Shown here: positions 26,944 through 35,359 of the stretch, one piece after another | How positions within the stretch are numbered: the stretch's first letter is position 1 | How the letters are laid out: every line of letters begins with the position of its first letter | Assembly: GCA_021324685.1 (NCBI GenBank) | Contig: JAJPIQ010000005.1 | Span: 1-64,000 of the forward strand | DNA: 64,000 nt | Reading direction: 5' to 3' | Source of the DNA: Bacteroidota bacterium | GTDB taxonomy: Bacteria > Bacteroidota > Ignavibacteria > Palsa-1295 | Program-made: the position numbers and the translations under genes | The notes under the pieces: model-generated | Seen by the model: the letters and a program-made list of their open reading frames with translations, nothing else | Databases searched by the model: none | Told to the model about the DNA's origin: nothing

Positions 26944-28950
26944 ATGAAATTTCGGTTTGCACTTTCGTTCGTCTTATTTTCCTTCCTTTTCTGCTACGGC
27001 CACCCAAGTTATGGTCAATCGCGGGTATTACCTCCGTACCGACCGTATAAAGTCGATTCCTATCGCCTGTCGCTCGACTGGCGCCGAATCTTCGAGCAAA
27101 AAACACAGCTCTTCACCGGTGAGAACAAAATCGCCATCACGCTTACGGATACCGCCTCGAGTGTGGCGCTCGACGTCTCGAACGAGCTTTGGATCGATTC
27201 CGTCCAGGTCGGTACGCGGACGATTGTAGCTCCACAAATCGCCGGAGACACGGTCTTCCTCCGGATTGCGAACTTCGCACAGCCGGCAGGCTCACACGAT
27301 ACGCTGGATGTTTTTTATAAACGGTCGGACCCCTCGAACGATGGGATTTATTTTTATCCGAAAGGCCTGTTCGTTGGCTTCGGTCCGGCGAAGGACTCCG
27401 TCTTTGTCGATGAGGACCTTGCCTATACGATGAGCGAGCCGAACGATGCACGAAAATGGATGCCCTGCAACGACAATCCATCGAATAAATCGAGTTCAGC
27501 GATCCGCATCATCGTTCCTTCGGGATATAGTGCCCAGTCGAATGGGACCCTGCAATCCGTCGATTCGAATTCGGATGGTTCCGTCACTTATAACTGGGTA
27601 AGTGACCGACCGATCGCGACCTACCTGATGTGCGCCGACGCGAGCCATTGGATGCAGTGGCAGGACTATTACCATCGGCTTTCGGACCCGGCCGACAGCG
27701 TTCCGGTCGTCTATTTCGCATGGCCTACCGATTATAATGCTACCGACACGACCGGCCTGGCGCACAATGCGCATTATGCGTTTCGCAATACGCCGAAAAT
27801 GATCGAGAACGATTCCCGACTTTTCGGCGAGTATCCGTTCAGGCAGTATGGCCAGGTTCCGCTCCAGCCATTTGGCTTCGGCGGCATGGAACATCAGACG
27901 ATGACCTCGCTCGATCGTTCGATCCTGCATGGGAACCAGGAGGACGTCATCGCCCATGAGCTATTCCATCAATGGTTCGGCGATAAAACCACGTGTGAGA
28001 CCTGGGCGGACATCTGGCTCAATGAAGGTTTCGCAACGCTCGGCGAGGCCCTGTGGGAAGAGTATGCCCATGGCGAAAGCGCCTACGATCACGTCATCCT
28101 CAATTACGCCAACGATTTCCTGAACCCCGGCCCCTATTACGCGAATAACATTCCCACCTACAACCCTCCGGTGGACCAGATGTTCGGCACGTACGTGCCG
28201 GTTGTTTATTGGAAACCCGGATGCATGCTGCACATGCTGCGGCGCGCGCTGGGAAACGACACGGTGTTTTTTAATACCCTACGTGATTATTCCAGTGCAT
28301 TCGCATACACGACCGCCAATACCTTCCAGTTCCGCGATTTCATTGCAGCGCGTGACAGCGCCCGATCGCCGATCGATCTTAAAGAATTCATCAATGAATG
28401 GATCTTCCAGCCCGATTATCCGATCTATAATATTACCTGGAATGTAAATGCGAATAATGTACTCCGCATCGAAGTCGATCAATTGCAGGATTCGACCGAT
28501 CACTATACCATGCCCCTTCAATTTTTTGCGATTCACGGGAGCGATACCACGGTCGTGACCTTCGTGAATAACGCTCGAACGCAATTTTTTACAACGCAGC
28601 TTTCCTCGGCCATCGATAATCTTTCGTTCGATCAGGAAGCGGTTCCGGTCTCGACGTATTCCATGTCTGAAAATTCGAATATGGCCGTACGCACACATGA
28701 GGCGATCCTATCGCCGCTCCGGGCGATCGTAGAAGGCGCCGCGCTGAAACTAACCTACGCACCGGTCGTTAGTGAGGGCGCGAGCGTGCGCATGCAGGAT
28801 GTGCTGGGCCATACGGTCGCTTCCGAAACCATCGCGCTGGGCAGCGCACTCGCCGTACTGCCACTGGGAGGGCTACCATCCGGCAATTATTTTGCTACAC
28901 TGGCAGACGGGGCGAGGAACGAAACGGTCAAATTTCATTGGGAGAAATAA
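26944..28950 (+). CDS. Secreted M1-family metallopeptidase with T9SS-type C-terminal domain
   Basis: An exported zinc aminopeptidase-like protein of 668 residues. Signal peptide MKFRFALSFVLFSFLFCYG from the ATG at 26944, followed by an N-terminal beta domain, the substrate motif GFGGMEHQTM and the zinc site HELFH (residues 338-342) with the third ligand E361 in LNEGFATLGEALW, exactly 18 residues on. The C-terminus carries a Gly-rich sorting domain (LPSGNYFATLADG). The start used places a signal peptide at residue 1; the frame continues 36 nt upstream. Its stop is 2 nt before the thioredoxin-TPR gene. Confidence 0.9.
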   Translation: MKFRFALSFVLFSFLFCYGHPSYGQSRVLPPYRPYKVDSYRLSLDWRRIFEQKTQLFTGENKIAITLTDTASSVALDVSNELWIDSVQVGTRTIVAPQIAGDTVFLRIANFAQPAGSHDTLDVFYKRSDPSNDGIYFYPKGLFVGFGPAKDSVFVDEDLAYTMSEPNDARKWMPCNDNPSNKSSSAIRIIVPSGYSAQSNGTLQSVDSNSDGSVTYNWVSDRPIATYLMCADASHWMQWQDYYHRLSDPADSVPVVYFAWPTDYNATDTTGLAHNAHYAFRNTPKMIENDSRLFGEYPFRQYGQVPLQPFGFGGMEHQTMTSLDRSILHGNQEDVIAHELFHQWFGDKTTCETWADIWLNEGFATLGEALWEEYAHGESAYDHVILNYANDFLNPGPYYANNIPTYNPPVDQMFGTYVPVVYWKPGCMLHMLRRALGNDTVFFNTLRDYSSAFAYTTANTFQFRDFIAARDSARSPIDLKEFINEWIFQPDYPIYNITWNVNANNVLRIEVDQLQDSTDHYTMPLQFFAIHGSDTTVVTFVNNARTQFFTTQLSSAIDNLSFDQEAVPVSTYSMSENSNMAVRTHEAILSPLRAIVEGAALKLTYAPVVSEGASVRMQDVLGHTVASETIALGSALAVLPLGGLPSGNYFATLADGARNETVKFHWEK

Positions 28951-28952
28951 GT

Positions 28953-30059
28953 ATGAGAAGCGTAATCAATAGGAACGTTATTATCGCAGCCCTCCTCATT
29001 GGCACGTTCGGATGGGCAGGCGCCGCGAACGCGGAAGTGCATTTCCGCAGTCTCTCTTTCTCGGAAGCGCGCGCCGCAGCCGCGAAAGAGCACAAGGTCG
29101 TCATGATCGATTTTTACACGACTTGGTGTGGATGGTGCAAAGTGCTCGACCGGAATACCTACACGGACGATAACGTCACCAAAATCACGGACGCCAAATT
29201 CGTCTGTGTGAAGATCGATGCGGAAAAAGGGGAAGGGATCGATCTCGCGAAACAATACAGCATCACCGGATATCCGACCATCCTGTTCTTCGATGAGGGT
29301 GGGAAGGAAATCGACCGCGTCGTGGGATACGAAGATGCGTCCCGCTTCGCACGATCGCTCGAAACGGCAGCGGCCGGCGGTTCGAAAGCCGCCGTCAGCG
29401 AAATTTCGGGACCGCATCCGACCACAGATCCCGCTAAATGGCTGATCGCGGCAAATTATTTCCTCCAAAAGAATGACCGCACGAGTGCGCTCGCCGCATT
29501 CCGGAAAGTGATCGAGCTCGACCCGGAGAATAAACAAGGACAGAAAGAGGAAGCGATCTTTGGCGTGGGTTTCCTTTCTTCGGGCGATGAACAAGTGACG
29601 ACGCTCGAGCACGCCATCGAAGAGTTTCCGACCGAGGTCGATGCCGACCAGGCGAACATGTTACTGATCAAACACGATTTTCAGACGCAGCATCCGGAAG
29701 ATGCCGCCCGCAGAATCGACCGATGGGCGCTGAAGCACCCGAACGATGGGCCCTCATTCAACTTCTTCGCCTGGGCCGCCGCCGAAAATGGCGCCGTACT
29801 CGATAAGGCCGATGAATATGGGCAGCGCGCCATATCGCTCGCGCCAAGCCCCGTCGAAAAAGCAAGCGCCATGGATACCCGAGCAGAAGTGCTTTACAAA
29901 ATGGGGAAGTCCTCGGAAGCGTCTCAACTCGAAGCAAGCGCAATAGCGATGCTCGACCCTGTGAAGGATAAAAAATTATATACGGAGCTTACCGAACAGA
30001 AATCGAAATTCGATAAAGCGCTGGCGGCAGGATCGACCGCTGGCACTACGAATCACTGA
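28953..30059 (+). CDS. Exported thioredoxin-fold protein with TPR region
   Basis: A 368-residue protein with a signal peptide ending GWAGAANA, then a thioredoxin-like domain with the redox motif C59-G-W-C62 and the cis-proline in YSITGYPTILFF, and a TPR-like helical region from about residue 165 to 330 (DRTSALAAFRKVIELDPENK). A ribosome-binding sequence, GGGAGAA, precedes the ATG by 6 nt, and the gene lies 2 nt after the peptidase gene, suggesting joint expression. Probably reduces or protects cysteine-containing exported proteins. Confidence 0.88.
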   Translation: MRSVINRNVIIAALLIGTFGWAGAANAEVHFRSLSFSEARAAAAKEHKVVMIDFYTTWCGWCKVLDRNTYTDDNVTKITDAKFVCVKIDAEKGEGIDLAKQYSITGYPTILFFDEGGKEIDRVVGYEDASRFARSLETAAAGGSKAAVSEISGPHPTTDPAKWLIAANYFLQKNDRTSALAAFRKVIELDPENKQGQKEEAIFGVGFLSSGDEQVTTLEHAIEEFPTEVDADQANMLLIKHDFQTQHPEDAARRIDRWALKHPNDGPSFNFFAWAAAENGAVLDKADEYGQRAISLAPSPVEKASAMDTRAEVLYKMGKSSEASQLEASAIAMLDPVKDKKLYTELTEQKSKFDKALAAGSTAGTTNH

Positions 30060-30087
30060 GTGATTCCTTTCTCGGCGGTGTTATAGG

Positions 30088-30115
30088 GCGGCAGTGGGTA
30101 CTTTCCCGCTGCCGC
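30088..30115 (+). terminator. Intrinsic terminator before rpe
   Basis: GCGGCAG-T-GGG (30088-30098) pairs with CCC-G-CTGCCGC (30105-30115) around a short loop, followed by ATTTCGTTT. It ends the thioredoxin-TPR transcript and comes just before the rpe start region. Confidence 0.8.
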
Positions 30116-30122
30116 ATTTCGT

Positions 30123-30842
30123 TTGAACGCAGAGCTTAACGTTTCCACATCCAATGGCAAGCGGTCGCGCGCTGTCCTTTCCCCTTCCTTGCTATCGGCA
30201 AATTTTGCCGACCTGGCCGGCAGTGTTCGTATGGTCGAAGCCGGCGGTGCGGAATGGGTCCATATCGATGTCATGGACGGACATTTCGTTCCCAATCTCA
30301 CGGTCGGTCCGCTCATCGTCGAAGCGATCCGGCCGATCACGAAGCTCGTGCTCGATGTCCATCTCATGATCGAAGATCCGGACGCCTATATTCCGCAATT
30401 CGTAAACGCCGGCGCCGATCTGATTACCGTTCATTTGGAAGCATGCCGCCATTTGAACCGGACCGTGGGCCATATTAAATCGCTCGGGGTAAAAGCAGGC
30501 GTCGCGGTCAATCCGGCCACACCGATCGGTCTCCTGGAAGAAATTCTTCCCGATCTCGATCTGGTATTGCTGATGAGCGTAAATCCCGGCTTCGGTGGAC
30601 AATCGTTCCTACCCTCGCTTTATCGCCGCGCTCGCACGCTACGAGGATGGATCGAACGCGAAGCACTCGACTGCACCATCGAAGCGGACGGCGGCATAAA
30701 ACTCGATAATATTGCGCAGGTGTATCGTGCGGGCGTGGACGTCATCGTTTCGGGTTCGGGCGTATTCGAGACCAGCGACCCAGGGGAAACCCTTCGGGAG
30801 ATGCAGCGCGCGTGCGATCGCGCGCTCGGCGTAGAAGTGTAA
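30123..30842 (+). CDS. rpe: Ribulose-phosphate 3-epimerase
   Basis: Interconverts ribulose-5-phosphate and xylulose-5-phosphate in the pentose phosphate pathway; TIM barrel. The 239-residue product has LSPSLLSANFADL, HIDVMDGHFVPNLTVGP, DVHLMI, SVNPGFGGQSF and EADGGI with the phosphate-binding VSGSGVF, all family signatures. The predicted start is TTG at 30123, which follows a terminator hairpin and has no clear ribosome-binding sequence; the N-terminus is therefore the weakest part of the call. Confidence 0.94.
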   Translation: MNAELNVSTSNGKRSRAVLSPSLLSANFADLAGSVRMVEAGGAEWVHIDVMDGHFVPNLTVGPLIVEAIRPITKLVLDVHLMIEDPDAYIPQFVNAGADLITVHLEACRHLNRTVGHIKSLGVKAGVAVNPATPIGLLEEILPDLDLVLLMSVNPGFGGQSFLPSLYRRARTLRGWIEREALDCTIEADGGIKLDNIAQVYRAGVDVIVSGSGVFETSDPGETLREMQRACDRALGVEV

Positions 30843-30879
30843 ATTCGAGAACTTAAGAAAAGAGCGCATTCAAAGATTC

Positions 30880-31902
30880 ATGCCAAAATTTCAGATCACG
30901 AAAGGCAAATTCGAAGGCATTCAGGCGTGTGCAAACGCCCATGGCGTTATTGCCGCAGCCGCGATGGACCAGCGAGGCTCACTTCAAAAAAGTATCGGTA
31001 AAGCGATGGGCCGCGACGCGACGAACGACGAACTAACGCAGTTCAAGGTCTCCGTCTCCAAGGTACTTACGCCGCATGCCACGGCCCTTCTCATGGACCC
31101 CGAATACGGCCTGCCCGCCGTGGCAGCGCGGGCCAAAGGAACCGGCGTCCTGCTCTCTTACGAAAAGACCGGTTACGATGCCACGAAAAAAGGGCGCCTT
31201 CCCGACCTACTCGAGGAGTGGAGCGCACTTCGACTGCTCGAAGCCCATGCCGATGCGGTGAAAATTCTGCTGTATTACAATCCCTTCGACGATGATCGGA
31301 CGAACACGATCAAACATGCGTTTGTCGAACGCGTCGGAGCGGAGTGCCGCGCCGTCGATCGGCCATTCTTTCTGGAGGTGCTCGCGTACGACGATCGGTT
31401 CGACGAAAAAGGAATCGAGTTCGCGCGCCTGAAACCGAAGTATGTTGCGGCCTACATGAAGGAATTTTCCAGGGAGCGTTATGGCGTCGATATCCTGAAG
31501 GTAGAAGTTCCTGTGAACATGAAGTTCGTATCGGGAACCGCAGCGGGAAGCTCGAATGAATCGGCCTACACGCGCGAAGAAGCCAAAGTACTGTTCCGCC
31601 AAGCCTCGGAAGCGGCGACCAAACCGTTTATCTATTTGAGCGCCGGGGTAACGGACGAAGTATTCCGGGAAACGCTGGTACTGGCGGGCGAAGCGGGAGC
31701 GCGTTTTTCTGGTGTACTCTGCGGTCGCGCGACCTGGCAGGACGGCGTACCGATCTACGGCAAACAGGGCACGGCCGCACTCGAGACCTGGCTCGAAACG
31801 CGTGGAGTCGAGAACATCGAAAAGCTGAACGATATTGTTCATCGTGTGGCCCGGCCATGGTATGAGATCTATGGCGGACTCGAACAGATCGATGTCATCT
31901 AA
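30880..31902 (+). CDS. Class I aldolase, LacD/tagatose-bisphosphate aldolase family
   Basis: A 340-residue class I aldolase of the DeoC/LacD fold. AAAMDQRGSLQKSIG near residues 26-40 is a family pattern, and the probable Schiff-base lysine lies in ILKVEVPVNMKF. C-terminal VLCGRATWQDGV resembles the phosphate-binding loop. Likely splits tagatose- or fructose-1,6-bisphosphate, or a sulfo-sugar phosphate as in YihT; which one cannot be told. It follows rpe after 37 nt, which fits a sugar-phosphate function. Confidence 0.8.
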   Translation: MPKFQITKGKFEGIQACANAHGVIAAAAMDQRGSLQKSIGKAMGRDATNDELTQFKVSVSKVLTPHATALLMDPEYGLPAVAARAKGTGVLLSYEKTGYDATKKGRLPDLLEEWSALRLLEAHADAVKILLYYNPFDDDRTNTIKHAFVERVGAECRAVDRPFFLEVLAYDDRFDEKGIEFARLKPKYVAAYMKEFSRERYGVDILKVEVPVNMKFVSGTAAGSSNESAYTREEAKVLFRQASEAATKPFIYLSAGVTDEVFRETLVLAGEAGARFSGVLCGRATWQDGVPIYGKQGTAALETWLETRGVENIEKLNDIVHRVARPWYEIYGGLEQIDVI

Positions 31903-31957
31903 TTTTGTATTGCTTTAATTTGTCGTCATTTTCTTTGAACTTCCAGCCACGCCGCAC

Positions 31958-32740
31958 GTGAGTCCCCGCGCTACAAAAAAGAATTCTGCAATGGAGCCGG
32001 ATACGCCAGAGGCGTCTGCGCAGGAACCCGCGGCGGCATCGGCTACGACGCCTGATGTTCCCGCGGCGGTACCTTCTGCCGTTTCGGATCCGACTTCGAC
32101 GGTTTCGCCCGCGGCTCCTGTTGTTACAGATGCGAGGCCGCCGGCTTCGGCCAAACAACTGGAAGATAAACTTCTCGTCCAGCGCGCTCGCGTGGGCGAC
32201 CAATTCGCATACAACGAACTCATCAAGCGGCATAAGCACGGCGTGGAGCGATTGATCCGACCGATGGTGCGAAGTGCCGCCACCGATGAAATTGAAGATT
32301 TGGTGCAGGAAGCATTAACGAAGGCCATGCTGCACCTCAATTCTTATTCTGAAGAATATGCGTTTTCGACCTGGCTGTATCGCATTGCGACGAACCATGC
32401 GATCGACTATCTGCGCCGCCGCAAACTGAATGCGTTCTCGATCAGCGCCCCGCCTGCTTCGGCCACCGGCCGCCACGAGGACGAAGGAAAGGAATACGAG
32501 ATCAGCGATACGTCATGGGTTCCGGACGATGTGCTTCTTTCGGACGAACGAACCGGACTCATCGAACAAGCCATCGAACAGTTACCGGAGAACTATAAGC
32601 GGATCATTCGTCTCCGGCATAACGAAGACATGGAATATGAAGAGATCGCCCGTGTCCTCAATCTTCCCATGGGAACTGTGAAAGTCCACCTGCACCGGGC
32701 ACGGGCGGCACTCGCCCGAATGCTCGAAGGAAAAATCTAA
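31958..32740 (+). CDS. ECF-type RNA polymerase sigma factor with Ala/Pro-rich N-terminal extension
   Basis: A 260-residue sigma factor. Region 2 is DLVQEALTKAMLHLNSYS plus FSTWLYRIATNHAIDYLRRR, and region 4 is IEQLPENYKRIIRLRH with the helix-turn-helix YEEIARVLNLPMGTVKVHLHRARA. Between residues 1 and about 68 is a low-complexity Ala/Pro/Thr/Val segment unusual for ECF factors. The frame opens with GTG at 31958; an ATG at 31991 gives a shorter form. It is followed by a zinc-finger protein gene, the usual partner arrangement. Confidence 0.9.
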   Translation: MSPRATKKNSAMEPDTPEASAQEPAAASATTPDVPAAVPSAVSDPTSTVSPAAPVVTDARPPASAKQLEDKLLVQRARVGDQFAYNELIKRHKHGVERLIRPMVRSAATDEIEDLVQEALTKAMLHLNSYSEEYAFSTWLYRIATNHAIDYLRRRKLNAFSISAPPASATGRHEDEGKEYEISDTSWVPDDVLLSDERTGLIEQAIEQLPENYKRIIRLRHNEDMEYEEIARVLNLPMGTVKVHLHRARAALARMLEGKI

Positions 32741-32805
32741 TTGCGAGCACTTTTTTCGCCCGCATCGCCGTTCCATAAGAGTACGATTGCTAACATCTCT
32801 CTGCT

Positions 32806-33033
32806 ATGAACTGCACGCAAGTCCAGGATTTGGCCGCCGCCCTGATCGATCATGAATCGCTTGGCCCTCGCGAACTCGCCGAGGTGGAGCAACATCTTGC
32901 AACCTGCTCTGCATGCCGGTACGAGTATGAAATGGACCGCTGGATGTCCCGCATTGTCCGCACGCGAGTCCCCATCGTCCAAACACCGCCGGATACGTAT
33001 CTTTCGATCCTTTCGGCGATCGAAGAAGGATAA
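32806..33033 (+). CDS. Zinc-finger anti-sigma factor-like protein (75 aa)
   Basis: A 75-residue cytoplasmic protein with the HCC zinc site H30-x3-C34-x2-C37, preceded by C3, matching the zf-HC2 (ZAS) anti-sigma domain. It has no membrane helix, so it is a soluble ZAS protein. Located 65 nt after the sigma gene and directly in front of the thioredoxin-like gene: its TAA is followed at once by the TTG of the next gene. Expected to bind the sigma factor and release it on redox or zinc stress. Confidence 0.85.
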   Translation: MNCTQVQDLAAALIDHESLGPRELAEVEQHLATCSACRYEYEMDRWMSRIVRTRVPIVQTPPDTYLSILSAIEEG

Positions 33034-33696
33034 TTGCTCGACGTGCGCGTACGCAAATATCGCTGCCGTCCGGCTCTGTTCACCCACGTTTCCATTCCGT
33101 TGGGCCTCGTTTTTATTCTCGCCCTGACCCAGGGCTGCCTGACGAATACGACGAACATAAAATCGATCTTTCTTCCCCCTAACATCGACGCTGATTCCTC
33201 CTCGCGTCCGTATTACGAAGGAAACGTTTCCCAGGTCAAATACTGGGATCGCATTTCGACCCTGAACCATGCGACGAACTTTGCCTGGTGGGATTCCGCT
33301 GGAACGGTGCACCAAATGTACGATTATTACAACAAGGTCGTCGTGCTCACGTTTTTTGGTTCCTGGTCGCCGGTCGCGATCAATCAGCTTACTATCGTCG
33401 ATAGTATTCGCGCGCGCGGCGATACCAACATTCTCTGGCTTGCGATCGCAATGCGCGAAGGCACTCCCGAAGGGAAAGCCGTTCGCAGAATCGATACCTT
33501 TGCGCATGCACGCGGCCTGAATTATCAGGTCCTGATCGGCAGTCGCGATTTCGGGTTCACGTATGGCGGGATCGATGCGGTACCTACGACCTTCGTGATC
33601 GACTTTCAAAGAAAAATCGCTTCGACCTTCGAGGGGTACGTAGGCGAAGCCAAACTGCTGGAGTCGATCCAGAACGTCGAGATGGGCCAGCCGTAG
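33034..33696 (+). CDS. Lipoprotein with thioredoxin fold lacking the redox cysteines
   Basis: A 220-residue protein: basic N-terminus, hydrophobic helix and lipobox LTQGC at about residue 36. The rest resembles TlpA/ResA thioredoxins: VVVLTFFGSWSPVAI, DTNILWLAIAMR, GGIDAVPTTFVIDFQRKI with the cis-proline region preserved. However the active-site pair is replaced: W111 is followed by S112-P-V-A115 where W-C-x-x-C is expected, so it cannot act as an oxidoreductase. The TTG start joins the anti-sigma stop without a gap (GTG at 33043 is another candidate). A sensor or chaperone role linked to the sigma/anti-sigma pair is inference. Confidence 0.8.
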   Translation: MLDVRVRKYRCRPALFTHVSIPLGLVFILALTQGCLTNTTNIKSIFLPPNIDADSSSRPYYEGNVSQVKYWDRISTLNHATNFAWWDSAGTVHQMYDYYNKVVVLTFFGSWSPVAINQLTIVDSIRARGDTNILWLAIAMREGTPEGKAVRRIDTFAHARGLNYQVLIGSRDFGFTYGGIDAVPTTFVIDFQRKIASTFEGYVGEAKLLESIQNVEMGQP

Positions 33697-34110
33697 TCAA
33701 TCCAAAAATAGGCGCTCCCTTTCGTGCGAGGGGAGGGGGCAGGCTTTATCTGGCCATTTCGTACGGTGCTTTGCGACGAAATCATACGCGCGGTCCGCAA
33801 GGGCTTCGGGAATTAACGTAAGCATGGTCCCGATCACCGTTCCTGGCCAGCCTAAATACCGGGCGGTTCGCAGAAGCATTTTCGATTTGGTCGCGATGTG
33901 CTCCTGACCCCATTCATCGCGCTCAAGAATAAAGGCCGAGTCCGTAACTTTAAGGCCAACGTTTTGCATCACCGCCTGTCCGGGCGTACTTTCGATCGGC
34001 GCGAATTGGAGGCGGTGACTTCGGTCCATCCGCTGGATCGCTCGCACGAACCGGTTGCAAAGCAAACACCCTCCATCGAAAAAAAGAATCGGTGCTTGTG
34101 CCGTTGCCAT
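33697..34110 (-). CDS. DCC family thiol-disulfide oxidoreductase-like protein (DUF393)
   Basis: A 137-residue protein starting MATAQAPILFFDGGCLLCN; the DGxCxLC motif, FAPIESTPG and a C-terminal hydrophobic segment are the family signature. Function is not settled; a thiol redox role is assumed from the cysteines. The ATG at 34110 lies only 8 nt after the stem of the tRNA terminator, so transcription may come from terminator read-through or an unseen promoter. The gene ends next to the converging thioredoxin-like gene without spacing. Confidence 0.85.
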   Translation of the reverse strand: MATAQAPILFFDGGCLLCNRFVRAIQRMDRSHRLQFAPIESTPGQAVMQNVGLKVTDSAFILERDEWGQEHIATKSKMLLRTARYLGWPGTVIGTMLTLIPEALADRAYDFVAKHRTKWPDKACPLPSHERERLFLD

Positions 34111-34117
34111 AAACAAA

Positions 34118-34140
34118 AAAGCCTGACATGGTCAGGCTTT
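34118..34140 (-). terminator. Intrinsic terminator of the initiator tRNA
   Basis: On the minus strand, AAAGCCTGAC (34140-34131) pairs with GTCAGGCTTT (34127-34118) around a 3 nt loop and is followed by a TTTTTTGTTT run. Very strong signal just after the tRNA gene. Confidence 0.93.
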
Positions 34141-34142
34141 AG

Positions 34143-34214
<72 letters not shown>

Positions 34215-34268
34215 ATCAAGTGCGCGCTGTAACCTACTGGAAGTACAAGCGGTTCCGTGAAGAGAATT

Positions 34269-35321
34269 TCAGAACGACGTTCGTAGTCCGAAGCGGATAA
34301 ACGAGGAAAAATCGGGACCTTCGTCGTTAATAGCGACGTCAATATCGTATGTCTTGATATGCAGCCCAATCCCTCCCGAAAATCCGGCAAACCCGCTGCC
34401 GGCTGGCACATTTAACTCATGCCGGAGTTCGTTTTGGTAGCCAAACCGCAGTCGGATCACCTTCCCCATTACGAATTCTCCACCTAACGAAAAATCGTCC
34501 AGCGCATAAAAGATATTTTTTCCTTCGCGATCGCGCGTGAGATTATGGAACGCCAACGAAACCGTAAGCGGCAGATGTTGCGGCCGAATCGAAGCCCCAA
34601 ACTGGACGTCCGGACCGACGGATTCGCGGACCCCATCATACGTAGAAAGTTCCGTTCCCAAATTCAGGACAGAAAAGCCGAACGTCATTCGCTCGCGTTC
34701 CCATTCATAGTAAAGTCCAAGGTCGGCCGCCATCCAACTCGCACTGTAATTTTGAATCGAGGACCCACCCACGAGCGTCGAACTTACGACTTTTGCACCG
34801 ACGCCATAATGCAAGCCGTTCGAGGCCGTGCTGGAGTACGCAAGGAGCAACGCAACATCTTCGGTATTGAAGGTTCCCAGTGTTTGTCCGGTCGCATCGG
34901 CTTCGGTCGACGTTCCGCCATCGAAATACTGCACGCCGGCAGCGAAATTACCGGCAAAAAGGAAACTCTCAGGGACCGGATGCTCATAGACGACAACGCC
35001 CTCATTGATATCGAGCACGTAATGCGAATAGCTCACCGAAAGCTCATTCGGGCGGTTCGAATCGGTAACGATGCTCGAAATTGCGGCCGGATTGCTGAAC
35101 AGTGTATTCGGATCGTCCGGCATGGCAACGAACGTATTTCCAAGCGCGGCAGCCCGCGGGCTAAGCGGTTTATTTAGAATATCGGAAAGATGAGCCCGCC
35201 CCGATTCATCGACGTCCTGCCCACGGGCAGAAAGAACGAACGAAAATAATAGAAAGCAAAAAAGGAACGCGGGTACCACATTCGCGCTCGACCAAGAAGT
35301 ATTGCTCCTCTTTTGCTTCAT
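34269..35321 (-). CDS. PorV/PorQ-like outer membrane beta-barrel protein
   Basis: A 350-residue barrel protein. A hydrophobic signal (about residues 14-35) ends in LSARGQ, after which LSDILNKPLSPRAAALGNTFVAM-DDPNTLFSNPAAIS matches the N-terminus of PorV/PorQ-type T9SS proteins, related to the OmpP1/FadL fold. The sequence then alternates amphipathic strands to the end (FIRFGLRTSF). PorV delivers and PorQ helps anchor T9SS cargo at the cell surface; which of the two this is cannot be decided. Five T9SS-type cargo genes in the window support a secretion role. Confidence 0.75.
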   Translation of the reverse strand: MKQKRSNTSWSSANVVPAFLFCFLLFSFVLSARGQDVDESGRAHLSDILNKPLSPRAAALGNTFVAMPDDPNTLFSNPAAISSIVTDSNRPNELSVSYSHYVLDINEGVVVYEHPVPESFLFAGNFAAGVQYFDGGTSTEADATGQTLGTFNTEDVALLLAYSSTASNGLHYGVGAKVVSSTLVGGSSIQNYSASWMAADLGLYYEWERERMTFGFSVLNLGTELSTYDGVRESVGPDVQFGASIRPQHLPLTVSLAFHNLTRDREGKNIFYALDDFSLGGEFVMGKVIRLRFGYQNELRHELNVPAGSGFAGFSGGIGLHIKTYDIDVAINDEGPDFSSFIRFGLRTSF

Positions 35322-35359
35322 TTCAGCCCTGCTATTACAGCCAATTTATGAGTGAAGTT

